DNA of 64,000 bases, from NCBI RefSeq assembly GCF_029240175.1, contig NZ_JARBTM010000017.1, forward strand, positions 58,751-122,750. Direction: 5' to 3'. The notes below the pieces were generated by a model that was given only the letters and a program-made list of their open reading frames with translations, was not told where the DNA came from and did not search any database. The stretch comes from Anaerosolibacter sp. Its GTDB lineage: Bacteria > Bacillota > Clostridia > Peptostreptococcales > Thermotaleaceae. Positions 36,043 through 45,127 of the stretch are shown here, in pieces; position 1 is the first letter of the stretch; every line of letters begins with the position of its first letter. Both the position numbers and the translations under genes were made by a program.

Positions 36043-36684
36043 ATGAGTGAACAAATAAGTGCAAACAACAAGGAACTAGGGCAAAAAGCGGTTGCAGCAT
36101 TAGAGAAGAATCGTTTCCATGCTGCCTTTTACGATACAGCCCAGGAGGCAGTTGAGCAGATTATTTCCATGATTCCCTCCGATGCCACAGTTGGGATCGC
36201 AGGTTCTTGGACTGTACAGCAACTCAAGCTGGTTGAATTGTTGGAGGAGAGAGGTAATACCATCTTCTGCCACCATAAACCTGGTCTAACCCCTGAAGAA
36301 GTTTTGGAAACCCGTCGCAAACAACTAACCTGTGATGTATTCCTAACAAGCACCAATGCAATTATAGCCGATGGTCGACTTGTAAATACAGATGGAACAG
36401 GAAACAGGGTAGCTGCCATGATCTTTGGCCCTAAAAAAGTTATTGTCATCGCTGGTACCAATAAGATTGTAGAAAGTATCGAGGAAGCAGAGGAGCGTAT
36501 TCGAATAACTGCTGCCCCCCTCAACAATAAGAGATTAAATCGACCCAATCCCTGTGTAAATACAGGTCACTGTATGGACTGTCAAGGACCTACTCGTCTT
36601 TGCAATGTTACTACAGTTTTGCACAAACGCCCGCCAGTCTCAGATATTCACGTACTGGTTGTTGGAGAAGAATTAGGCTATTAG
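36043..36684 (+). CDS. LUD-domain protein (LutC/YkgG-like)
   Basis: This 213-residue protein has the LUD pattern: GIAGSWTVQQLKLVELL, DVFLTSTNAI, ADGRLVNTDGTGNRVAAMIFGPKKVIVIAGTNKIV and a C-terminal CVNTGHCMDCQ-x6-CN. AGGAGG is 7 bases before the ATG. Proteins of this type are linked to lactate oxidation (LutABC), although here no LutA or LutB is present. It is divergently placed next to the FMN oxidase. Confidence 0.87.
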   Translation: MSEQISANNKELGQKAVAALEKNRFHAAFYDTAQEAVEQIISMIPSDATVGIAGSWTVQQLKLVELLEERGNTIFCHHKPGLTPEEVLETRRKQLTCDVFLTSTNAIIADGRLVNTDGTGNRVAAMIFGPKKVIVIAGTNKIVESIEEAEERIRITAAPLNNKRLNRPNPCVNTGHCMDCQGPTRLCNVTTVLHKRPPVSDIHVLVVGEELGY

Positions 36685-36704
36685 TCTCTCCAGTTTTTTG
36701 TTTT

Positions 36705-36736
36705 CAAAAAAGGTAAGGAGTACTCCTTACCTTTTT
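36705..36736 (+). terminator. Terminator of the LUD gene
   Basis: A fully palindromic 32-base stretch (AAAAAAGGTAAGGAGT and its complement) ends in seven T. Confidence 0.9.
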
Positions 36737-36770
36737 TTGATAATATGCACACATTCTCCTAACTGCAATA

Positions 36771-38609
36771 TCATGCAGTATTTTCTACATTGACGAAATC
36801 AATAACAACACTTTCTTGATCCAAAATTTCTACGAGTACATCTACCACTTGGTTGTCAAACTGAACGCCCTTTGCCTCTTGCAGTTGAATCACTGCCTCA
36901 CCAATGGTTAGGGGCACTTTTCGATAGGGCCTTGCACTGGTCATCGCATCATAGGCATCAGCCACAGCTAGAATTTTCGCAGATAGATTGATTTCCGCTC
37001 CCTTTAACCCTCTGGGATATCCTCTACCATCTACTCTTTCATGATGTTGATAAATGATTTCCCTGCTGGCATTTAGAAAATCTACGCCAGCCAAAATATC
37101 GAATCCAATTCTAGGATGACTCTTTACATTCTCATATTCTTCAAAAGTCAATCCACTTTCCTTATTGAGAATCTCTGTGGGTATTCCAATCTTTCCTATA
37201 TCATGGAGCACGCTGGCAAACTCAAGATTGTTTGTTTCATTGGGATCGAGCCCCATAGCCTTTGCAATTTCCATTGAAATATTTCTCACGCGCTCACAAT
37301 GACCACGGGTATATTCATCGTTGGCCTCTATAGAATTAGCCAATGCCTTTACAGTCGATAAATAATTCTTTCGAATCTCGTGGAGAAGCTCTGCTAATTC
37401 TTGATTCATTGCCTCTGATTTTTCAGAATAAGTTCGTATTTCCTCATTCTGTAATTTGATCTCTTGATTCTTCTTGACCAACTCTTGTACATGAATATTT
37501 CTTTCATCTAATAAGTCTTCTATTTGGCCCAGCATTTCATTAAATTTATCCCCTAGTATTTTAAACTCATCTTTGGAATCAATTTCCACTCGGACACCCA
37601 TATTTCCCTTGGATATTGTGTGGATAACACCCATAATTTTTTCTACTGGTCTTGTTACAATTAAAGATAATGCATATCCTAAAACAAGTGTAATAATAGC
37701 GCTTACAAGTCCTATAACAAGAACTTTATTCTTAATGGATATAATCATTTCACCAATATCAACTTCCATGATCCCCACTAGCTTCCAACCTGTCTTAGGC
37801 ACAGTGAGATAGGAAACAACATATTGTTTTCCATCATTCACATTGTATAGATCGGTCCCATTGCTATTTAAAAGTGGTTTTCCAAACCATGGATCCTCCC
37901 CTATATTACGCATTAACATGCTTTTATCCGGATGGGCGTAAATATCTCCTTTATCGCCTATTAGCATCAAGTATCCTTTTTCTCCGAATACTAAACTTTT
38001 AATAATTTGGGAGAACTTGCTAAGCTTGATATCCATTCCGATAACACCTACAAGTTTTTCCCCTTTTTTAACCGCCTTCGCTACCGTAACAATCACTTCA
38101 CCAGAATCTCCGGCATCTAGATAGGGCTCCGTCCAGATAACTCTGCCGTTGTTTTCAACCGTACGTTGATACCAATCCCTTTCTCTACAGTCATATTCCG
38201 CCGGCATGGTAGGGTCCAGTGGCGTAATGAAAATCGAACCATCTTCCTCTGAACCAAAATATATCCATGCTGTATCAGGATTGGCAGATATAAACCCTTG
38301 CCATTGCTTGTCTATAGCCTCAAAAGATTGTGGTATAGAAGTAACCATTTTCGGCTGATTGTATCCTTTTTCATAGTTAACGATATCCTCATTTTCAGCC
38401 CAATAGTTTACTACATACTCCATGCTGTCCATGAAATTTTTTAAAAAATAGTCATTAATGTTGGTTAACGTATTAAAGCTTTTTGATTTTATGTCACTGA
38501 TAAGAATCTCTTTTGCATTCTTATATACAATAGCTCCTAGGGTGGACACGGAAGCCAAAGTTAGAATAAGTACCATAATAGTTATTTTTTTTCTTATGCT
38601 AATTTTCAT
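36771..38609 (-). CDS. dCache-HAMP-HD-GYP c-di-GMP phosphodiesterase
   Basis: This 612-residue membrane sensor has a membrane segment at about residues 8-28, an extracytoplasmic dCache domain (residues about 35-280, WIYFGSEEDG and YQRTVENNG), a second segment at 290-312, HAMP (about 313-365), a coiled coil (370-420) and HD-GYP (about 420-595) with RGHCERV, HDIGKIGIP, HHERVDGRGYP and ADAYDAMTSARPYR. All metal and GYP residues are present, so it should hydrolyse c-di-GMP. The ligand of dCache is unknown. Confidence 0.92.
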   Translation of the reverse strand: MKISIRKKITIMVLILTLASVSTLGAIVYKNAKEILISDIKSKSFNTLTNINDYFLKNFMDSMEYVVNYWAENEDIVNYEKGYNQPKMVTSIPQSFEAIDKQWQGFISANPDTAWIYFGSEEDGSIFITPLDPTMPAEYDCRERDWYQRTVENNGRVIWTEPYLDAGDSGEVIVTVAKAVKKGEKLVGVIGMDIKLSKFSQIIKSLVFGEKGYLMLIGDKGDIYAHPDKSMLMRNIGEDPWFGKPLLNSNGTDLYNVNDGKQYVVSYLTVPKTGWKLVGIMEVDIGEMIISIKNKVLVIGLVSAIITLVLGYALSLIVTRPVEKIMGVIHTISKGNMGVRVEIDSKDEFKILGDKFNEMLGQIEDLLDERNIHVQELVKKNQEIKLQNEEIRTYSEKSEAMNQELAELLHEIRKNYLSTVKALANSIEANDEYTRGHCERVRNISMEIAKAMGLDPNETNNLEFASVLHDIGKIGIPTEILNKESGLTFEEYENVKSHPRIGFDILAGVDFLNASREIIYQHHERVDGRGYPRGLKGAEINLSAKILAVADAYDAMTSARPYRKVPLTIGEAVIQLQEAKGVQFDNQVVDVLVEILDQESVVIDFVNVENTA

Positions 38610-38738
38610 CCGTATCCCTCTTTTGCTAATGATTATAGTGTCAGAGATTTGATTTTATTAAATTCAATTAATTTATTTTAATTCTAATTTTATTCGACTT
38701 ATCTCGTGTTTTTCCTGCCGAACATATACAGAAATAGA

Positions 38739-39881
38739 CTAAAAACTATTGCTAGATTTTACATATAACCGCAAAATATTCTCTGATGCACTTTTAACAA
38801 GCTCATATGTATTATTCATGGCCTCTGCAAGACTCATATCTCTATTCACCACGCTGAATAGAGCAGTTACACCATGATCATAGAGTTTTTCCGAGCCATC
38901 ACTCAATGCCCCAGAAAGACATATAACAGGTACATCGTACTTTTTAGCTATCTGAGCCACACCAAAGGGCACCTTCCCAAATAGTGTTTGTTCATCTGTT
39001 TTGCCCTCACCAGTAATCACAAGGTCAGCTTCTTTTATTTTCTCTTCTAGCCTACTAGCTCTTATCATGATTTGGATGCCGCTCTCTAAAGCTGCTCCAA
39101 GGAAAGCTACTAAACCTCCGCCTAGTCCTCCTGCAGCGCCTGCACCCGGCAGGTCCTTTATTGCTACATTCAGCTGTTCAAAGATTACAGATGAAAAGTT
39201 TTCGAGCCCCTTGTCAAGCTGCTCAACGATCTGGGGTGTTGCTCCTTTCTGTGGACCAAAAACATAAGAAGCCCCCCTTGGACCGCATAAAGGGTTTGTT
39301 ACATCACAAGCAACAAGTATTTCTGTATTTTTTATAAAAGGAATACGATTTGACATATCTATTTCCTGTATCTCCTCGAGGACTTTTCCACCAAAGCCTA
39401 ATACATTTCCATATTTGTCTAAAAATCTTATGCCTAAGGCTTGGGCCATTCCCATGCCCCCATCATTGGTGGCACTTCCTCCGATGCCTATGATCAATTT
39501 TTTACACCCATTTTCAATGGCGTGCCTTATTAATTCTCCAGTACCATAGGTAGTTGTGTAAAGAGGATTCCTTTTCTCCATCGGCACTAGGGGAAGGCCA
39601 GAAGCTGCAGCCATTTCTATAACCGCTGTTTCTCCATCACCAAGGATGCCATAATAGGAATGTATCTTATCACCTAATGGCCCTGTGACATCAACATATA
39701 CCAGACTGCCTCCAGTCGCCTCTACCATAGCCTCTACCGTACCTTCTCCACCATCAGCCATGGGCACCTTTATTATATCGATGCAGCCTGATGCTTTTTT
39801 TCCACCTGCCTCTATAGCATTGGCAATCTCCCTAGAAGATAAAGCCCCCTTATAGGAGTCTGGTGCAATAACAATTTTCAT
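38739..39881 (-). CDS. Glycerate 2-kinase, GarK/GlxK family
   Basis: This 380-residue enzyme starts KIVIAPDSYKGALSS and has PMADGGEGTVEAM, GIGGSATNDGGMGM, PGAGAAGGLGGGL and ITGEGKTDEQTLFGK, all family hallmarks. It phosphorylates D-glycerate to 2-phosphoglycerate. GGAGG is 8 bases before the ATG. It is monocistronic; no glyoxylate or glucarate genes are close. Confidence 0.94.
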   Translation of the reverse strand: MKIVIAPDSYKGALSSREIANAIEAGGKKASGCIDIIKVPMADGGEGTVEAMVEATGGSLVYVDVTGPLGDKIHSYYGILGDGETAVIEMAAASGLPLVPMEKRNPLYTTTYGTGELIRHAIENGCKKLIIGIGGSATNDGGMGMAQALGIRFLDKYGNVLGFGGKVLEEIQEIDMSNRIPFIKNTEILVACDVTNPLCGPRGASYVFGPQKGATPQIVEQLDKGLENFSSVIFEQLNVAIKDLPGAGAAGGLGGGLVAFLGAALESGIQIMIRASRLEEKIKEADLVITGEGKTDEQTLFGKVPFGVAQIAKKYDVPVICLSGALSDGSEKLYDHGVTALFSVVNRDMSLAEAMNNTYELVKSASENILRLYVKSSNSF

Positions 39882-39974
39882 ACCTGATACCTCCCCCTCA
39901 ATTAAATTTCTCGATACCGATTCCAGATTGAATATGCCTAAAACCGACTAGTCATTAGGATAATGTTATAATTG

Positions 39975-40045
39975 CTGTCATGCAGAGCGTAGCGAAGCAT
40001 CTTAAAGATCCACTTTCAGATTCTTCACGATATTCAGGATGACAG
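39975..40045. repeat. Dispersed imperfect palindromic repeat
   Basis: CTGTCATGCAGAGCGTAGCG at the left and CACGATATTCAGGATGACAG at the right are arms of an imperfect inverted repeat (about 20 of 28 paired). Such CTGTCATTCTGAGCGTAGCGAAG-like elements are scattered in many clostridial and other genomes. Confidence 0.65.
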
Positions 40046-40068
40046 GCGGGTTGGTATCAAGGATCTAC

Positions 40069-40095
40069 GGGCGATTCGTGAATCGCCCCTACAAC
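40069..40095. repeat. REP-like hairpin
   Basis: GGGCGATTC and GAATCGCCC form a perfect 9-bp stem with a 2-base loop, then CTACA. It is GC-rich against the local background, and resembles the element at 24886. It directly follows the stop of the coiled-coil gene and could also help termination. Confidence 0.6.
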
Positions 40096-40106
40096 ATCGC
40101 ATTGCC

Positions 40107-41045
40107 CTACGCCATGCCTTCGATAAACTTCTTCATTTCTTCATCGATACCTTCTATTTTCTTCTGCATATCCTCTATTCCCCGGGAAATTTTCGACAGC
40201 AAAAGCGTTACCTTGCTAGCCAGTTGTTCTACACGGCTTCGGGATTCATGGATACGATCCTGTACAATCCAATCAGCAATCAATCCATCAAAAAAATAGT
40301 CTGCAAAGGTAGCAAAAGCACCAATTTCAATGTCAAAAGCCATATTCTCGCCAACATCAGAAAGTTCCCTTTCAAAACGTTTTGCTAAAATCTGAGCATT
40401 CCCCATAGTGGCCTTTGCCTCATCAATCTTTGAATGTTTTGCCATGGTTGCAATCAATCCGCCCCCAAGCATATCCCAAGTTCCCCACCCACTGGCTGAC
40501 TCAAGCTCATTCTTTGCTTTTTGCAGGCTGTCTAGTAATTCTGTTCCTGCTAGCCCTGCCTCTTGCAATTCCTTTATGGTATGTTCTGCTTGGGATTTTT
40601 CCGCTTCCCACATAAAAGTACGCATATCATAGTCTTTGTTCCCTTTTAAATAATCCGTTTTGTGCTCAATTAATCTTTCATATTCTAGCTCAGGATTTCT
40701 GAACGCTTCCACCTGTTGTTCCAACGCATATATCTCTTTCTCTAATTGGGTCACCCCTTTGGTTGCTTCATCATATTTGAGTTTTGCACTTAATAATTCC
40801 TGCCGTTCTTTGTCTAGTTTTTCTTCCTTTGTGCCAAGAATCGTCGCAAACAGACTCGCTAATGTGATTCCCTCAAGGACTTCTACATCTTTTCTTTCTC
40901 TCATAAACTTTTCATATAGTTCTTCTTTTTTCACATGTTCATTCTTCAGCTGTTGTTTTGCCTTAACCAGCAGCCGCTGCGTTCTTTCCTTTTCTAACAT
41001 CTTTTTCTTTGCTTCCAAAATCTCTCTATTTAGATTTTCTATCAT
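40107..41045 (-). CDS. Coiled-coil protein of unknown function
   Basis: This 312-residue protein has long coiled coils at about residues 1-60, 80-130 and 270-310, separated by a Gly/Trp region (SASGWGTWDMLGGGLIATMAKHSKID) and FATFADYFFDGLIADWIVQDRI. No signal peptide or clear membrane segment. GGGAGGG lies 5 bases before the ATG at 41045. It follows the ArAE-type gene by 77 bases on the same strand. I do not recognise a named family. Confidence 0.75.
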   Translation of the reverse strand: MIENLNREILEAKKKMLEKERTQRLLVKAKQQLKNEHVKKEELYEKFMRERKDVEVLEGITLASLFATILGTKEEKLDKERQELLSAKLKYDEATKGVTQLEKEIYALEQQVEAFRNPELEYERLIEHKTDYLKGNKDYDMRTFMWEAEKSQAEHTIKELQEAGLAGTELLDSLQKAKNELESASGWGTWDMLGGGLIATMAKHSKIDEAKATMGNAQILAKRFERELSDVGENMAFDIEIGAFATFADYFFDGLIADWIVQDRIHESRSRVEQLASKVTLLLSKISRGIEDMQKKIEGIDEEMKKFIEGMA

Positions 41046-41122
41046 CCTGATCCCTCCCTTGTATCCTATTCTTTTTTTCAAAACAAATTCCTTCCATTTT
41101 CTCTAGCGCAGCTCTTGCTCTT

Positions 41123-41950
41123 TCAATCTACCATGCTCTCTTTGATTAATTCTTCTTTGATAGCGCTTAAGTTCTCCATGTGATATTTCTGTATATCCAG
41201 ACCCATATCTTCTTTCTTGGAGTTTAGAATAAAAATGTGACTGTATGCTGTTCTGAACAAGGTCAAATGTCTCATATAGTACTTAATATCCACAGCATGA
41301 CGCTTGCTGTTGATTTCTTTATGATAGAACTCAATAATATCCCTGAACTCGTGATTCTTTAATCGATATTCCTCCAAACCTTTTATCTTTTCAAACTGCT
41401 CTGCTTCACCAATATTTTTATCTATAAACACGATCAGCCAACGATCTAATTCTTTTAGCTTCTCAAATGGATTTGGCGGCTTTATATAGTAGTTTACAAA
41501 GATCGCTATAACAATGCCTACAAACGTTGCTAACACCCTATCAATAACATAAGCAATCGTATCGAAACTTTTTCCCTCACTTACCCCAAAACTAATAATC
41601 AAAAACACTGCACCTGCCATGGGAATATTATCTCTCTTGTCTATTAAAATACATAAATAAATGATTCCCAATATCCCAAAAGGAATTATATATACATTCT
41701 CAGGCACTAGCAGCAAATAGATTAATGAAAACACTCCCCCGATGATGGTGCCTATACCCCTTTTGGACGCCATTTCAGATGATTCAATGATGGAGCTCTG
41801 CATACAAAAAAACGCCGTTAACGTGGTATACACAGGAGAAGTAAACCCTAGCAAACTACTTATAACCATAGATAAGAACACGGCAATAAAGGTCTTTATA
41901 CTCCTCATTCCGATTTTAGGGAATTTCATTGGCATTCTCTTCTTCAACAT
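41123..41950 (-). CDS. Aromatic acid exporter (ArAE/FUSC-like) membrane protein
   Basis: This 275-residue protein has an N-terminal block of about six membrane segments (residues 15-150) with SIKTFIAVFLSM, QSSIIESSEMASKRGIGTIIGG and DRVLATFVGIVIAIFVN, and a cytoplasmic helical C-terminal part. This is the ArAE_1 layout. Export of aromatic or other organic acids is inferred from the family. GAGG is 7 bases before the ATG. Confidence 0.82.
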   Translation of the reverse strand: MLKKRMPMKFPKIGMRSIKTFIAVFLSMVISSLLGFTSPVYTTLTAFFCMQSSIIESSEMASKRGIGTIIGGVFSLIYLLLVPENVYIIPFGILGIIYLCILIDKRDNIPMAGAVFLIISFGVSEGKSFDTIAYVIDRVLATFVGIVIAIFVNYYIKPPNPFEKLKELDRWLIVFIDKNIGEAEQFEKIKGLEEYRLKNHEFRDIIEFYHKEINSKRHAVDIKYYMRHLTLFRTAYSHIFILNSKKEDMGLDIQKYHMENLSAIKEELIKESMVD

Positions 41951-42060
41951 TTTTATACCTCATTATATTTTAGGATTTTTCTTTCATTATACCCTAATCT
42001 AAAGTTCTTTAACTTATTCTATACCTCTTCAGTATTACTATTTGAATTATCTTAAACCCA

Positions 42061-42112
42061 ATACCCATATAAAAAATCCCCCAGCGCGCTGGAGGACTTT
42101 TTATATGGGTAT
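42061..42112. terminator. Long GC-capped hairpin
   Basis: ATACCCATATAAAAA (42061-42075) pairs with its complement (42098-42112), and CCAGCG/CGCTGG tops the stem. A T-run follows on the plus strand; the minus strand has T within the stem. It probably ends the HTH gene upstream. Confidence 0.7.
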
Positions 42113-42219
42113 TTTTCTTCTTTATAATTCTTGATTCTATGAAAATCCTATCCACAGCACTTTTTAACTTCCATATACTTTTTTCAAGTATAATCTTTTC
42201 TTCGTAGGAATCTATATAT

Positions 42220-42420
42220 TTACAAACGGTCCCCTCGCTTTTGCCTCTCAATAAACTCTTTCAGATCACTTCTCTTTACTCGCCAATGACGACCGATTTT
42301 AAATCCTGGTATTTTCCCCTCTTGAACGAACTTATAAGTTGTTACCTCGCTGATTTTAAGATACTCAGCAACTTCACTTACCGTCATAATCTCATCTTCT
42401 TGGTGATGATCATGTTTCAA
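42220..42420 (-). CDS. Excisionase-like helix-turn-helix protein
   Basis: This 66-residue protein has the HTH_17/MerR-like pattern MTVSEVAEYLKISEVTTYKF, then GKIPGFKIGRHWRVKRSDLKEFI. Such proteins bind DNA; they occur in phages but also as single chromosomal genes in Clostridia. No integrase is nearby. Start is TTG at 42420 with GAGG 10 bases upstream, or ATG at 42387. Confidence 0.82.
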   Translation of the reverse strand: MKHDHHQEDEIMTVSEVAEYLKISEVTTYKFVQEGKIPGFKIGRHWRVKRSDLKEFIERQKRGDRL

Positions 42421-42705
42421 TTTTCATCTTCCTCTCTCCCATTTAGATTATGCATAAATAATTATTATAAGTTCAAAAATAGTTATATCATATATAATAT
42501 TTCTTTCTAACATAGCTAAACATATTTATTCATTAATCTGCAGCTATCCTATTTATATTATACTCTATAGCTATTATATATAAATTATTATAGTGAAACA
42601 AGGTCATTTATATGTTACATTGTATCATTTATATTTATTTGTTATAATCATATTATAATATATTTAATTATAAATGGTTATAGGACAAATAGAAAGGATT
42701 GAAAG
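42421..42705. other. Very AT-rich divergent intergenic region
   Basis: Contains the divergent promoters of the HTH gene and the methyltransferase gene. Several TATAAT-like boxes occur (for example near 42650-42665), so a single promoter cannot be fixed by eye. Confidence 0.4.
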
Positions 42706-43311
42706 ATGCAATATACTGGAGAAAGAATCATTCCCAAGGTTATGAATCCTAAAAGCGGTCTGCTTCTTGAGCATTTATTCCGTTATAGATTTGCACGTAA
42801 ATTCTGCAGAGGCAGAGTTCTAGATATAGCTTGTGGCGTGGGTTATGGCAGTGAAATACTGTTTAAGAAGAATCCTGCTATCACCGAATATGTAGGTATT
42901 GATCATTGCCAAGAAAGTATAGATTATGCGAATAAGCACTATAAAACTTATAAAACATCCTATTTCGCAGATGATGCTTTGAATAAAAACCTTCTAACGC
43001 TTTATGGAAAGTTTGATACGATCATCAGCTTTGAAACCATAGAGCACTTTGATGGTGATGCAAAATTTATACAAAACCTATATAATCTTCTCAAGTCAGA
43101 TGGTACCCTCATTATTTCCACCCCGTTTGGGAAGGGTAAGGATCAACCTTGTTCCAATCCATATCACGTTTTCCAGTATACCGAAGATGAATTTATGGAT
43201 ATACTGAATCCTTTTAACAGCATTACCATGTATCATCAATTAGACAACACCATAGAATTTCCTAAACCAAATAAAAAATATTATTTAATGGTTGCTGTTT
43301 GCAAAAAATAA
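42706..43311 (+). CDS. Class I SAM-dependent methyltransferase
   Basis: This 201-residue protein has motif I VLDIACGVGYGSE near residue 40, an acidic turn GIDHCQES, then FDTIISFETIEHF and a post-motif GTLIISTPFGK. The start YTGERIIP occurs in many methyltransferases near glycan genes. The substrate is unknown. AAAGGA precedes the ATG. It is followed by the RNase J gene, 105 bases away. Confidence 0.87.
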   Translation: MQYTGERIIPKVMNPKSGLLLEHLFRYRFARKFCRGRVLDIACGVGYGSEILFKKNPAITEYVGIDHCQESIDYANKHYKTYKTSYFADDALNKNLLTLYGKFDTIISFETIEHFDGDAKFIQNLYNLLKSDGTLIISTPFGKGKDQPCSNPYHVFQYTEDEFMDILNPFNSITMYHQLDNTIEFPKPNKKYYLMVAVCKK

Positions 43312-43416
43312 AATGGGCCAAACTAAAGCTATAGAGCTAATAACTCAACTTATGTTTATTTAATCTACGAGAAGGTATATACTGAATATAGTTAAAAATG
43401 AATACGGAGGTTTTTT

Positions 43417-45075
43417 ATGTCTAAAAGTAAGAAGAAACTAAGAATTATTCCCTTAGGAGGACTAGGGGAAATAGGGAAAAACATTACAGTCTTTGAGTAC
43501 GGAGAAGATATCATCATTGTAGATTGCGGTATTGCCTTTCCCGAAGATGAAATGATGGGTATCGATTTGGTACTCCCTGACATCACCTATTTACGAAATA
43601 AAAAGGATAAGGTTAAAGGTATTGTCTTGACCCACGGTCATGAAGACCATATCGGAGCATTGCCTTATGTATTAAGAGAGATCAATGTACCTGTTTTTGG
43701 GACAAAGCTCACCCTTGGCTTGTTAAAAAACAAGCTGGAAGAACATCGCATGCTCGGAGATACAAACCTACAAACTGTTCAATTAGGCCAAACCATTGAG
43801 TTGGGCATATTCAAAGTGGAGTTCATTCACTCTAACCACAGTATTGCCGATGCAGCAGCCTTGGCAATACATACACCAGTTGGGGTGGTCGTGCATACGG
43901 GGGATTTCAAGATAGATTATACACCGATTGAAGGTGCTGCGATTAATCTAGCCCGTTTTGCAGAGTTAGGCAAAAAGGGTGTCCTGCTGCTCATGGCCGA
44001 CAGTACCAATGCTGAGCGTGAGGGCTATACAATGTCTGAGAGACGAGTAGGCGAAAGCTTTAAGCGAATATTTGCCAATGTTCCAGGAAGAGCTATCGTT
44101 GCCACCTTTGCATCCAATATCCACCGGGTTCAACAAATACTGGATGTAGCTATTAACACGAACCGTAAAGTAGCCCTTTCTGGAAGGAGTATGATTAATG
44201 TAGTCAATGTAGCCCTGGAATTAGGCTATCTTAACGCTCCTGAAGGTACCTTTATTGATATTAAAGATATCAATAAATACCCGGCAAACCGATTGATGAT
44301 TATTACCACTGGAAGTCAAGGGGAACCCATGGCTGCCCTATCTAGAATGGCATCATCCACCCATAGGCAGGTAGAAATTGTACCTGGTGATTTGGTTGTC
44401 ATTTCCGCGACTCCGATCCCTGGTAATGAAAAAATGGTATCTAACAACGTAAACATGTTGTTCCAAAAAGGTGCAAATGTAATTTACGAATCCCTTGAGG
44501 ATGTCCATGTTTCAGGCCATGCCTGCCAGGAAGAGTTAAAATTGATCCATCGTCTCGTTCAGCCAAAGTTCTTTATGCCGGTTCATGGAGAATATAAGCA
44601 CCTTAGACACCACGCCCTTATTGCAGAGGAGTTAGGTCTATCTATGGAAAATATTTTTATCATGGATACAGGCAATGTTCTAGAATTAGATGCTTCAAAT
44701 GCTAAAATTGCTGGCAAGGTACCTTCTGGTAAAGTTTTTGTAGATGGTCTTGGTGTAGGAGATGTGGGTAATATCGTTTTAAGGGATCGGAAGCTCTTAT
44801 CTCAAGAGGGAATGGTCATTCTCATGATTACCATCGATAAGGAAACCGGCATGGTTACCAACAGTCCTGATATCATATCCAGAGGTTTTATCTATGTAAG
44901 AGAATCTGAAGAACTGATGTCAGAAATGAAAAGTATCGCCATGAATGCCCTTTCAGAATCACAAGGCAAAGATTGGAGTGCAATCAAGGATAGTGTAAAA
45001 AAATCATTAGGTGAGCATCTTTATATGAAAACAAAGAGAAAACCAATGATCTTACCAATTATTATTGAAATATAA
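43417..45075 (+). CDS. rnj: Ribonuclease J
   Basis: This 552-residue metallo-beta-lactamase/beta-CASP nuclease takes part in mRNA decay and rRNA maturation. It has LTHGHEDHIGALPYV, HSNHSIADA, HTGDFKIDYTP, MADSTNAEREGYT, TTGSQGEPMAALSRM and HVSGHACQEELKL, and PVHGEYKHL. All metal ligands are present. CGGAGG lies 6 bases before the ATG. It ends in a strong terminator. Confidence 0.95.
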   Translation: MSKSKKKLRIIPLGGLGEIGKNITVFEYGEDIIIVDCGIAFPEDEMMGIDLVLPDITYLRNKKDKVKGIVLTHGHEDHIGALPYVLREINVPVFGTKLTLGLLKNKLEEHRMLGDTNLQTVQLGQTIELGIFKVEFIHSNHSIADAAALAIHTPVGVVVHTGDFKIDYTPIEGAAINLARFAELGKKGVLLLMADSTNAEREGYTMSERRVGESFKRIFANVPGRAIVATFASNIHRVQQILDVAINTNRKVALSGRSMINVVNVALELGYLNAPEGTFIDIKDINKYPANRLMIITTGSQGEPMAALSRMASSTHRQVEIVPGDLVVISATPIPGNEKMVSNNVNMLFQKGANVIYESLEDVHVSGHACQEELKLIHRLVQPKFFMPVHGEYKHLRHHALIAEELGLSMENIFIMDTGNVLELDASNAKIAGKVPSGKVFVDGLGVGDVGNIVLRDRKLLSQEGMVILMITIDKETGMVTNSPDIISRGFIYVRESEELMSEMKSIAMNALSESQGKDWSAIKDSVKKSLGEHLYMKTKRKPMILPIIIEI

Positions 45076-45082
45076 AAATTAT

Positions 45083-45127
45083 ATAAGGCCTATAGGGATG
45101 TCTACATCCCTATAGGCCTTATTTTTC
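45083..45127. terminator. Terminator of RNase J gene
   Basis: An 18-bp perfect stem (45083-45100 with 45105-45122) and a 4-base loop, followed by TTTTT. It also serves the convergent GGDEF gene. Confidence 0.92.

Noticed and set aside
42009..42251. 80-codon minus-strand open frame after the HTH gene
   Set aside because: It runs through the strong hairpin at 42061-42112 and has no family pattern.
42220..42420. Excisionase-like gene as sign of a prophage or integrative element
   Set aside because: No integrase, att repeats or phage genes near it; single HTH genes of this kind are common in Clostridia.
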